Assembly (NCBI GenBank): GCA_018064305.1
Contig: JAGHVP010000083.1
Coordinates: forward strand, 1 to 5,610
From: Candidatus Equibacterium intestinale
GTDB taxonomy: Bacteria; Bacteroidota; Bacteroidia; Bacteroidales; UBA932
Reading direction: 5' to 3'
DNA length: 5,610 bases
The translations under genes were made by a program, and so were the position numbers. Shown here in pieces: positions 1 through 5,610 of this stretch (position 1 is its first letter; each line of letters starts with the position of its first letter). Below the pieces are notes generated by a model that worked only from the letters and a program-made list of their open reading frames with translations, ran no database searches and was not told the DNA's origin.

Positions 1-26
1 ATTATATACAGTCAGATAGAGAGCCC

Positions 27-1424
27 ATGATGGACATAGTTGAAAAACAGCGCGCATTCTTCAAGACAGGCGCGACATTGGATATTAAATGGAGGATTGC
101 GCGGCTGAAAGAGCTGCGCGATGCCGTGGCTGCCCACGAGGAGGAATTCGAGCAGGCGCTGGCCGCCGACCTGGGCAGAAGCCGCGTGGAGGCATACCTC
201 TGCGACATCGGCCCCACCATCGTAGAGATAAACGAGATGATACGGGGGCTGCGCAGATGGGCGCGGCCCGAGAGGCATTTCAGCGGGCTGATGTGCTTCC
301 CGAGCATTATCACCAAGGTTTTCAAGATGCCATACGGCGTCACGCTTGTCATAAGCCCTTTCAATTTCCCCATACTGCTCACGTTAGGGGTGGTGGCAGC
401 CAGCATCTGCGGCGGCAACACCGTTGTAGTGAAGGCAAGCTCTAAATCTTCGGCCTGCACAGCAGTGCTCAAGAAGTTCATTGCCGATATCTTTCCTCCT
501 GAGTTTGTGACTTTGGTTGACGGCGGGCACGATGTGGCCGACATGTGCCTTGATCAGCGCTGGGACAAGATCTTCTACACAGGTTCTCCCGTCGTAGGCA
601 GGCATGTGCTTGAAAAGGCAGCTGTCAACCTGACCCCGGTGACGCTCGAGCTTGGCGGGGAAACTGGCAACTGGTGTGTGGTGCGCAAGGATGCCGACCT
701 GCAGGATGCCGCCAGGAAGATAGCGTTCTTCAAGCTGTGCAATGCCGGGCAGATATGCATCAACATCAACCAGGTAGCTGTGGCAGAGGAAGTTGCCGGA
801 AAATTCATCGACCTTCTCGCCGCTGAATTCAGGCGCCAGGGAGGTGAAAGGATTCAGGACAGTGATGAATACCCGCGCATGATTACCGAGGCGGCCTACG
901 ACAAATGTGCCTCGCTGGCCGATGAATACCGCAGCAGGATAGTCTTCGGCGGAGAAGGCAGCCGGCAGTCACTCCGATACTCCCCCACCATAATTTATCC
1001 TGTTGCCCCGGATGAGCCTATAGTGCGCAGCGAACTCTTCTGCCCGCTGCTTCCTGTGGTTCCTTTCAAGGATTCTGAGGTGGACACTCTGATGGCAACG
1101 ATTGCGGACAGGGAACATCCCCTTGCGATGTACCTGTTTACAAGCAACACCCGCTGGGCATGGAAGGTGATGAGCACCCAGCAGTACGGAGGCGGCTGCA
1201 TCAACGAAGTCTGCATCCATCTGATGGTGAAGGGAGTGCCTTTCGGAGGCACTGGGCATTCCGGTATGGGAGCATACCACGGCGAATGGGGGTTCCGGGA
1301 GTTCACACACCCCTGCACAGTGCTGAAAGGCAGCACCAGGTTCAACCTTCCAATGCGCGAGCATCCCTACTCCGGGGCCGCAGGTGAAAAGAAGCTGAAG
1401 CTGCTCAGACTTTTCGAGCGTTAA
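27..1424 (+). CDS. Aldehyde dehydrogenase, class 3 (ALDH3-like)
   Basis: This 465-residue protein should oxidise an aldehyde, possibly a fatty or aromatic one, to the carboxylic acid with NAD(P)+ in the cytoplasm. All landmarks of the ALDH fold are visible in order: the PFNFP oxyanion segment with Asn113, the coenzyme-binding Lys136 in VVVKAS, the GSPVVG turn (186-191), the general base Glu208 in TLELGG, the nucleophile Cys244 in GQIC, and the E-x-F coenzyme motif at Glu336/Phe338. The C-terminal block PFGGTGHSGMGAYHG (405-419) is typical of class 3 enzymes, and the Glu and Cys positions nearly match those of rat ALDH3A1 (209 and 243, from memory). Length is usual for the class. Oddities are GGETGNW after the catalytic Glu, where GGKSP is usual, and ELFCP where EIFGP is usual. 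Two ATGs are adjacent (27 and 30); the first was taken. No Shine-Dalgarno or promoter is seen in the 26 nt before it. The next gene starts 22 nt after the TAA, so the two are probably cotranscribed. The exact substrate is unknown. Confidence 0.93.
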   Translation: MMDIVEKQRAFFKTGATLDIKWRIARLKELRDAVAAHEEEFEQALAADLGRSRVEAYLCDIGPTIVEINEMIRGLRRWARPERHFSGLMCFPSIITKVFKMPYGVTLVISPFNFPILLTLGVVAASICGGNTVVVKASSKSSACTAVLKKFIADIFPPEFVTLVDGGHDVADMCLDQRWDKIFYTGSPVVGRHVLEKAAVNLTPVTLELGGETGNWCVVRKDADLQDAARKIAFFKLCNAGQICININQVAVAEEVAGKFIDLLAAEFRRQGGERIQDSDEYPRMITEAAYDKCASLADEYRSRIVFGGEGSRQSLRYSPTIIYPVAPDEPIVRSELFCPLLPVVPFKDSEVDTLMATIADREHPLAMYLFTSNTRWAWKVMSTQQYGGGCINEVCIHLMVKGVPFGGTGHSGMGAYHGEWGFREFTHPCTVLKGSTRFNLPMREHPYSGAAGEKKLKLLRLFER

Positions 1425-1446
1425 CAGACACAAAAGTATTATTCCT

Positions 1447-2187
1447 ATGATAGAAGAAAGAATGATTGCACTGCGTGATGATACGCAGGTAGAGAATCTG
1501 AGCCGTTTTTTCAAGACGGGTCCGGGGCAGTATGGAGAGGGCGACCGTTTCCTGGGTATAAAGGTGCCGGTAACCCGCAGCCTTGTGAAGGAAATCTGGA
1601 AAGAGTGCAGTCTGGAGGAACTGGAGACGGCAGTTGCCAGCCCCTGGCACGAAGTGCGCCTCTGCGCGCTGCTCGTCCTGGTGCAGCTGTACAAGCATGC
1701 CAGGAAGGATATAGGCTTCCGAGGCAGATGCGTGGAATTCTATCTCTCGCACACCAGGTACATCAACAACTGGGACCTCGTGGACCTGAGCTGCTACGAG
1801 ATTCTCGGCAGCTGGCTGCTTGACAAAGACCGCAGCATACTCTACAGCCTTGCCCGTGACGGCAGGACCATTTGGGAGCAGCGCATCGGAATAGTAAGTT
1901 GCATGCAGCTCGTCCGCCACGGCGAACTGGCCGACACACTTGCAATATCAGACATCCTGCTGCACCACCGGCACGACCTCATACACAAGGCCACCGGCTG
2001 GATGCTGCGCGAAGTAGGCAAACGCGATGAAGCCCTGCTTAGGAGCTATCTTGAGACTCCGGCACCCGGCGAATCCGTGCCCAGATGCGCCGCGATGCCA
2101 CGGACAATGCTCCGCTATGCGATAGAGAAGCTGCCCGAAGCCGACAGGATGGCATTCATGAACCGCCCAGTTCCTGCACAGGGCTGA
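1447..2187 (+). CDS. alkD: DNA alkylation repair glycosylase, AlkD family
   Basis: A 246-residue all-helical HEAT-like-repeat protein of the AlkD family (Pfam DNA_alkylation). Such enzymes excise positively charged alkylated purines such as 3-methyladenine and 7-methylguanine without flipping the base, starting base excision repair. The diagnostic segment NNWDLVD (107-113) places Trp109 and Asp113 exactly where Bacillus cereus AlkD has its substrate-contacting Trp109 and catalytic Asp113. Arg146 in WEQR and Trp185 in KATGW match that enzyme's Arg148 and Trp187 with a two-residue shift. The C-terminal PRTMLRYAIEKL helix is also family-like. With all key residues present it is expected to be active. 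ATG 1447 was preferred over the in-frame ATG at 1462 because it keeps the N-terminal helix. No Shine-Dalgarno is visible, as is usual in Bacteroidetes. It lies 22 nt after the aldehyde dehydrogenase with no terminator between, and ends 3 nt from the stop of the convergent dehydrogenase gene. Family assignment is firm; substrate range is inferred. Confidence 0.94.
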   Translation: MIEERMIALRDDTQVENLSRFFKTGPGQYGEGDRFLGIKVPVTRSLVKEIWKECSLEELETAVASPWHEVRLCALLVLVQLYKHARKDIGFRGRCVEFYLSHTRYINNWDLVDLSCYEILGSWLLDKDRSILYSLARDGRTIWEQRIGIVSCMQLVRHGELADTLAISDILLHHRHDLIHKATGWMLREVGKRDEALLRSYLETPAPGESVPRCAAMPRTMLRYAIEKLPEADRMAFMNRPVPAQG

Positions 2188-2190
2188 CAG

Positions 2191-3246
2191 TTATGCTTCA
2201 GTGTTGTCAAAAGTGAAGTCTTCCCACGGCATGTGGGCGTCCTTTCCGCGGTCGCGCCCCTCGTCCACATGCATAAGCATTGGGAACTGGTTGATGTCCG
2301 CCATGCCAAGCTCTGCCTTGCGGCGGATTGCCCTGCACACACGGCCTGTTACAACAAGCGATTCGAGGGTCTCTCCAGAAAGGATTTCCAGCGCCTCCTG
2401 ATAGGTCTTGCCTTCACCCAGGAGGATACCGATCTTGCGCGTGCGGCCGCCATATACTGTGACATACAGGTCACCGATGCCCATGTTTTCGCAGTCGCGG
2501 CTCGAGTGCTGCATCTCAAGCAGCAGGCGCATTTCCTTGACAGCCTGATAGAACGCAGCTGCCTGCGAATTGTAATGGAGCCCCGCGTCAGCCCCAAGGT
2601 CACGGTTAACGAGTCCGATGGTCATGGCCACAGCCAGGGCATATCCGTTCTTAAGCGCCACTGCGCTTTCAAGCCCTTCCACATCATTTGTTGTGCTGAT
2701 ATGGTAGTAGCCGGTTGTCATTGCCTCCTTCATCATCCTGACCACACCGCTCTGATATCCGCAGAAGGCAACTTCTGTCTGGTCGTGGGCCACAAGCTCG
2801 TAGCTGGTGCACGGGCCGCCTATGGCACAGATGTCGCGCTCCACTCCCCTCTTTGCCAGCTCGCGCTTCCAGTATTCAGGATAGCTTATGAGATCGCCGT
2901 TATCCAGATTCTTCAAGCCTTTCGTAACACTGAGCACCGGAACTGAGGGATCAAGCTCGCAGAGCACATTTTCAAGGAACCACTCCACTCCGAAGCTGCT
3001 CACGCCTCCTATGACGAAGTCACATCCTCCCACAGCCTCTTTCCACTCTTCGAACTGATAATATTTCACACCTTCAGGGAAAGGCCTGTCAAACTTCAGA
3101 TGCCGCCCTGTCTTCCTGCAACCGTCAATTATTGCCCTGTCGAGCGGCGTACCTACAAGACGCACTTCATTGCCGTTTTCGCGTGCAGGGAATGCAAGCG
3201 CACTTCCCATCATGCCGCTTCCTATTATGGTGATTACCTTGCTCAT
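2191..3246 (-). CDS. GpsA-like NAD(P)-dependent glycerol-3-phosphate dehydrogenase family protein
   Basis: A 351-residue cytoplasmic oxidoreductase with the two-domain GpsA architecture. The N-terminal Rossmann fold opens with GSGMMG (9-14); a VTKGL segment follows (Lys109 region), then GGPC (143-146) in place of the usual GPSFA, and the C-terminal helical domain carries ALKN with the expected catalytic Lys199, GDL (258-260) and a late Arg-rich loop at 267-271. Canonical GpsA reduces dihydroxyacetone phosphate to sn-glycerol-3-phosphate for phospholipid synthesis. This copy departs from it: the substrate-phosphate motif SRN appears as GRT (267-269), GPSFA is GGPCT, and the C-terminus carries an Asp/Glu-rich extension after residue 325. 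It may therefore be a paralogue with another phosphorylated or carboxylated substrate, so I give no symbol. It starts 5 nt after the stop of the upstream hydrolase gene and is probably its operon partner. The purine-rich AGAAGAA just before the ATG is at most a weak ribosome site. Fold assignment is sure, reaction less so. Confidence 0.88.
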   Translation of the reverse strand: MSKVITIIGSGMMGSALAFPARENGNEVRLVGTPLDRAIIDGCRKTGRHLKFDRPFPEGVKYYQFEEWKEAVGGCDFVIGGVSSFGVEWFLENVLCELDPSVPVLSVTKGLKNLDNGDLISYPEYWKRELAKRGVERDICAIGGPCTSYELVAHDQTEVAFCGYQSGVVRMMKEAMTTGYYHISTTNDVEGLESAVALKNGYALAVAMTIGLVNRDLGADAGLHYNSQAAAFYQAVKEMRLLLEMQHSSRDCENMGIGDLYVTVYGGRTRKIGILLGEGKTYQEALEILSGETLESLVVTGRVCRAIRRKAELGMADINQFPMLMHVDEGRDRGKDAHMPWEDFTFDNTEA

Positions 3247-3251
3247 TTCTT

Positions 3252-4376
3252 CTATTTGACTGAAAATTCGTGTGTTGTGCCGTAGTCATACCAGTCGCGG
3301 AGCTTGAGGCTTAACGCAGACTGGTCGTAGACATTGCTCCACTGTGTATCCTCCACCATACCGTTGTCCCACTTCAAGTCTTTCCAGTGAACATCCGAAA
3401 GGCACTGCTGCGCTTCGTCAGAAGTAATGATGCCGCCCCTGCCTGACAGGAAATCCGAAGCTACGGCATAGCGCCACCAGCTCTTGCTGTGCGGATTGCC
3501 AAGTACCGGATCGGGCTCTGTAGTATAATATTTCGGAGCGATGAGGTGGTTGGTCATAAGCATTGTGTTCTCACCTTCAGCCTTTCTTGTTATCATGGTC
3601 TTCCATCCGTCGAAGAGGTCGAACTCTATGGCAGCGCAGTTGCCTTCCGCATCTGCAACAAGGTAATGGTAGCCGCCTCCGGCAGTCTGGTCGTGGCGCA
3701 CATCAAGCCCTGCAACCAGCTCAAGCGCCTCATCCACAGTGGCGCAGCGGTCCAGTATCAGCCTCATCAATATGCTTGTGCCGGCAACCGGCCTGCCGGT
3801 GTCCTGCCATGCGGCCTGTTTGGGCAGCGCCATGATAGAGATGCACAGCCCTTTCTCGTTCATACCGTCCATCGGAGCATATACTGCAGCCAGGCACAGC
3901 GCCTTTGCAGCCAGGCCGTCCGGCAGCTTTTCGAGGTTATAGCCGAGATGCGAAAGGTCGCAGGTGGAAATAGACGCATATCCCCCTTTCGGGTGTGACT
4001 TCAGCACCAGTGTGGGATTCTTGAAGAAATCATAGTTGCGGCCGAAAAGATAGCCGTCACCATCAGCATTCTTTGCCTGGAAAGAAGTGCAGGCAAAGCC
4101 GTTGCCGGTCTGCCTGCCGGAGAGGTCGGGCTTGTAAAGGCCGCGGCTCAGCTGCCCTATCACGAACTCCACCAGCTTGGTGTTGGCGTCGATACCGGCT
4201 GCAAGAACCTTGTCAAGGTCATATTTTGCCTTATAGTCAGTAACATATAGATACGGATCGTTTTCAGAGCCCTGCTTGATGGAAGCAATGGTCCTGATTT
4301 CGCCCTGCCATATACATGCCACTGCAACAACTGCTGCCACCAGCACGGCAAGGATGGTTTCAAGCACTTTTTTCAT
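3252..4376 (-). CDS. Exported linear-amide C-N hydrolase (choloylglycine hydrolase/C45 acyltransferase-like Ntn hydrolase)
   Basis: A 374-residue Ntn-hydrolase, a class that cleaves non-peptide amide bonds in substrates such as conjugated bile salts, penicillin V, N-acylethanolamines or ceramides. The N-terminus (KK then a hydrophobic stretch, about residues 4-23) is a signal peptide or membrane anchor; Cys21 after AVA gives only a marginal lipobox. Catalytic Cys96 lies in FACTSF, preceded by about 70 residues after the signal that resemble an autocleaved propeptide, as in acid ceramidase/NAAA and isopenicillin N acyltransferase. GRNYD gives Arg113 and Asp116 with the spacing of the bile-salt hydrolase pair Arg18/Asp21; NEKGL (173-177), MTN with Asn276, and WWRY with Arg302 match the other active-site positions. 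ATG 4376 (MKKVL) was preferred to an upstream in-frame ATG at 4418 because it begins a normal signal sequence and lies just downstream of a TAnnTTTG promoter box. It is first of two minus-strand genes. The stop is TAG. The substrate cannot be named from sequence; location is probably periplasm or outer surface. Confidence 0.87.
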   Translation of the reverse strand: MKKVLETILAVLVAAVVAVACIWQGEIRTIASIKQGSENDPYLYVTDYKAKYDLDKVLAAGIDANTKLVEFVIGQLSRGLYKPDLSGRQTGNGFACTSFQAKNADGDGYLFGRNYDFFKNPTLVLKSHPKGGYASISTCDLSHLGYNLEKLPDGLAAKALCLAAVYAPMDGMNEKGLCISIMALPKQAAWQDTGRPVAGTSILMRLILDRCATVDEALELVAGLDVRHDQTAGGGYHYLVADAEGNCAAIEFDLFDGWKTMITRKAEGENTMLMTNHLIAPKYYTTEPDPVLGNPHSKSWWRYAVASDFLSGRGGIITSDEAQQCLSDVHWKDLKWDNGMVEDTQWSNVYDQSALSLKLRDWYDYGTTHEFSVK

Positions 4377-4393
4377 ACGATATGTTTTGATGG

Positions 4394-4401
4394 CAAAATT
4401 A
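4394..4401 (-). promoter_or_regulatory. Bacteroidetes-type -7 promoter box (TAATTTTG) for the hydrolase-dehydrogenase pair
   Basis: On the minus strand this reads TAATTTTG, a full match to the Bacteroidetes -7 consensus TAnnTTTG, ending 17 nt before the ATG at 4376. Transcription would begin about 10-15 nt before the start codon, giving a very short leader. A T8 tract lies just upstream. No good TTTG -33 element is found at the usual 19-21 nt spacing; the nearest candidate, CTTG at 4416-4419, is only 14 nt away. The call therefore rests on the -7 box and its position. Confidence 0.5.
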
Positions 4402-4481
4402 GAAAAAAAACCAGACAAGCTGTGCTGACAGAAAAGCTTAAATAAATCCGCACAGATGCCGGAATTTACACTCCAGAATTA

Positions 4482-4489
4482 TAACTTTG
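4482..4489 (+). promoter_or_regulatory. Bacteroidetes-type -7 promoter box (TAACTTTG) for the ATPase gene
   Basis: TAACTTTG fully matches the Bacteroidetes -7 consensus TAnnTTTG and ends 26 nt before the ATG at 4516, which would leave a leader of about 20 nt. The region 19-21 nt upstream shows no clear TTTG, so the -33 half is weak. Its position just ahead of ATG 4516, and 130 nt ahead of the uninterrupted frame that begins at 4621, supports 4516 as the original start of the ATPase gene. Confidence 0.5.
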
Positions 4490-4515
4490 CAGACAGACAC
4501 GAAAAACAATGCTGC

Positions 4516-5418
4516 ATGATTTATCTCAAGTCATTCGATCTGCCGTCAAACGATATTGAGTCGGAGTTTTTCAGGAGGGACACTTTTCCCACCTACCACG
4601 CCACACTCTACCCTTTCTAGGTGTTTCCCCAGAAGGGACTGAGCCATATCGATTTTGACGACATCACCATTTTCAGCGGCGGGAACGGCTCCGGCAAGTC
4701 AACGCTTCTGAATGTGATGTGCGAAAATCTTGGGCTGAAACGCGAAGCGCCATTCAACAAGACTGCGCTTTACGATGATTATGTGGCTTTTACAGAAGGC
4801 CAGATGGCGCAGCTGCCGAGAGAAGAGATGCGCAGCATGATGGAGGTCTCAAGGATAATAACCAGCGACGATGTGTTCAACCACATTCTGGATGTGCGCG
4901 ACCGCAACGACAAGATAGATTTCAAGCGGCAGGTGATTCTGGAGCAGCGGATGCAGTACCGGAGCGACCCTTCCGCCAGAGTCCGGGAGATTGACTTCGA
5001 TGATGAGGAAAGCGTCGGCCGCTACCGTGAATATGCCGAAATGTCGCGGAAAAACCTGTCTGCCTCGGGCTATGTGAAGAAGCACCTCGGCTTCAACGAG
5101 CGCACCTATTCCAACGGTGAAAACGGGTTCAAGTATTTCACCGATGCCATCCAGCCCGGCGGGCTCTATCTGCTTGACGAGCCCGAGAACTCCCTGGCAG
5201 CGGAGCTTCAGACCGAACTGGCAGACTTCCTGCTCGGCATGGCAAGGGCATACCGGTGCCAGTTCATCATCTCGTCGCACTCACCGTTCATCCTGTCAAT
5301 ACCATTTGCAAAAATCTATGACATGGACTCCTTCCCTGTCCGCACCTGCAGATGGACAGCACTGCCCAACATCCGCCTCTACCACGACTTCTTCAAAGAT
5401 CACGAGAGCGAGTTCTGA
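4516..5418 (+). pseudogene. AAA/ABC-type ATPase, interrupted by an in-frame TAG at codon 35
   Basis: Read through the TAG at 4618-4620, this is a 300-codon ABC-like AAA-family ATPase of the small stand-alone type that begins MIYLKSF. ATP-site motifs are intact: Walker A GGNGSGKST (55-63, Lys61), a degenerate ABC signature YSNGE (198-202), Walker B LYLLDEPE with Asp221/Glu222, and an H-loop SSHSP with His255. The frame stays open from Walker A to a natural TGA and the C-terminal DFFKDHESEF looks family-typical, so the gene has no other damage. The uninterrupted part alone is 4621-5418 (265 codons from a GTG directly after the TAG). A start there would drop the first beta-strand block and lacks a ribosome site or promoter. 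TAG is one change from CAG (Gln), AAG (Lys) or GAG (Glu). Likely explanations are a recent nonsense mutation, a sequencing or assembly error, or amber suppression. The cellular role of this family is not well defined, and no partner gene adjoins it. Confidence 0.8.
4618..4620 (+). other. In-frame amber codon within the ATPase gene
   Basis: TAG stands between the codons for YPF and VFPQKG, a stretch that reads as one continuous conserved N-terminal segment. Both sides are in the same frame, so no indel is involved. Everything essential for ATP binding lies after it. Confidence 0.85.
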
Positions 5419-5443
5419 CGAAATTACTGACGCAGTTGTTTCG
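5419..5443 (+). terminator. Hairpin immediately after the ATPase stop codon, possible terminator
   Basis: Starting on the base after the TGA, CGAAA (5419-5423) pairs with TTTCG (5439-5443). Inside it, ACTG (5426-5429) pairs with CAGT (5433-5436) around an ACG triloop, the two stems being separated by a U-G wobble and a U-U mismatch. No T-tract follows, so it is not a textbook intrinsic terminator, but position and compactness suit a 3'-end structure. Confidence 0.35.
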
Positions 5444-5528
5444 CTGCCGAACAGCCAGATAGGCATCGACAAGGCATGACTTAGTATAATAAGCTCAGTC
5501 TCCTATGCCATGCCCCATAATAACACGA

Positions 5529-5609
5529 CTAATGACGACGTCCGGGCTTCAAGAACAATTTCCTGACATACCCTTTCATAGATACGATCCTGCAGGCAAG
5601 GATATCTTC
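5529..5609 (-). CDS. Possible C-terminal fragment of a gene entering from the right edge
   Basis: On the minus strand a frame is open from the window edge for 26 codons to a TAG at 5529-5531. Its end is strongly basic (GYVRKLF, then LKPGRRH). It could be the tail of a gene convergent with the ATPase, or a 16-codon ORF starting at the ATG at 5579. I do not recognise it, and a frame this short can be open by chance. A second minus-strand frame is also open from the edge down to a TAG near 5501. The remaining stretch between the hairpin and this fragment shows no gene. Confidence 0.25.
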   Translation of the reverse strand, partial: EDILACRIVSMKGYVRKLFLKPGRRH

Positions 5610-5610
5610 T

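Noticed and set aside
969..1694. A 241-codon minus-strand open frame spanning the junction of the first two genes, plus other long antisense frames (2-544 minus, 2233-2946 plus, 3489-3998 plus).
   Set aside because: They lie opposite genes with clear family motifs, show no recognisable domains, and are explained by GC-rich codon use of the true genes.
2185..2209. TGACA/TGTCA inverted repeat at the convergent gene ends, considered as a bidirectional terminator.
   Set aside because: Only 5 bp with a 15-nt loop and no T-tract on the plus-strand side.
4377..4418. Start of the hydrolase at ATG 4418, adding 14 residues.
   Set aside because: It would place the promoter box inside the gene and put a non-signal-like segment before a typical MKK signal start.
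4573..4578. A perfect AGGAGG, considered as a ribosome site for a downstream start of the ATPase.
   Set aside because: It is 42 nt before the GTG at 4621, with no suitable start at 5-10 nt. In the ATPase frame it simply encodes Arg-Arg.
4516..5418. The ATPase as part of an anti-phage defence system.
   Set aside because: No nuclease, toxin or other effector gene adjoins it and no mobile-element signature is present; an ATPase alone is not enough.
5485..5490. TATAAT, considered as a sigma-70-like -10 box.
   Set aside because: No -35 partner and no gene follows on that strand; the genome appears to use the Bacteroidetes promoter type.

Overview
The window looks like chromosomal DNA of a Bacteroidetes bacterium, probably in the order Bacteroidales. 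The basis is two good matches to the Bacteroidetes -7 promoter consensus TAnnTTTG in the one real intergenic gap, a general lack of Shine-Dalgarno sequences before the start codons, and the style of the encoded proteins. No phage, IS element, CRISPR array, tRNA or rRNA gene is visible. The genus cannot be fixed from this sequence.

Layout: (1) on the plus strand, a class-3-type aldehyde dehydrogenase (27-1424) is followed 22 nt later by an AlkD-type DNA alkylation repair glycosylase (1447-2187). (2) On the minus strand, an exported Ntn-hydrolase of the linear-amide C-N hydrolase/C45 type (4376 down to 3252) is followed 5 nt later by a GpsA-like NAD(P)-dependent dehydrogenase (3246 down to 2191). 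These two pairs are convergent and their stop codons are only 3 nt apart. (3) A 139-nt divergent intergenic region (4377-4515) carries one Bacteroidetes-type promoter box facing each way. (4) On the plus strand from 4516, an AAA/ABC-type ATPase is readable as 300 codons but is interrupted by an in-frame TAG at codon 35. A compact hairpin lies directly after its TGA. (5) The last ~165 nt hold no convincing complete gene. A short open frame entering from the right edge on the minus strand may be the C-terminus of a further gene.

The four intact genes are recognisable enzymes with their main catalytic residues in place. They do not form an obvious pathway. Three of them (aldehyde dehydrogenase, amide hydrolase, glycerol-3-phosphate-dehydrogenase-like protein) could all touch lipid-derived substrates, but this is only a weak contextual inference. 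The most notable points are the amber codon in an otherwise intact ATPase, the TAG stop of the hydrolase backed by a TGA that would create an ATGA overlap, and the altered substrate-site motif of the GpsA-like protein. I see no convincing new multi-gene system.
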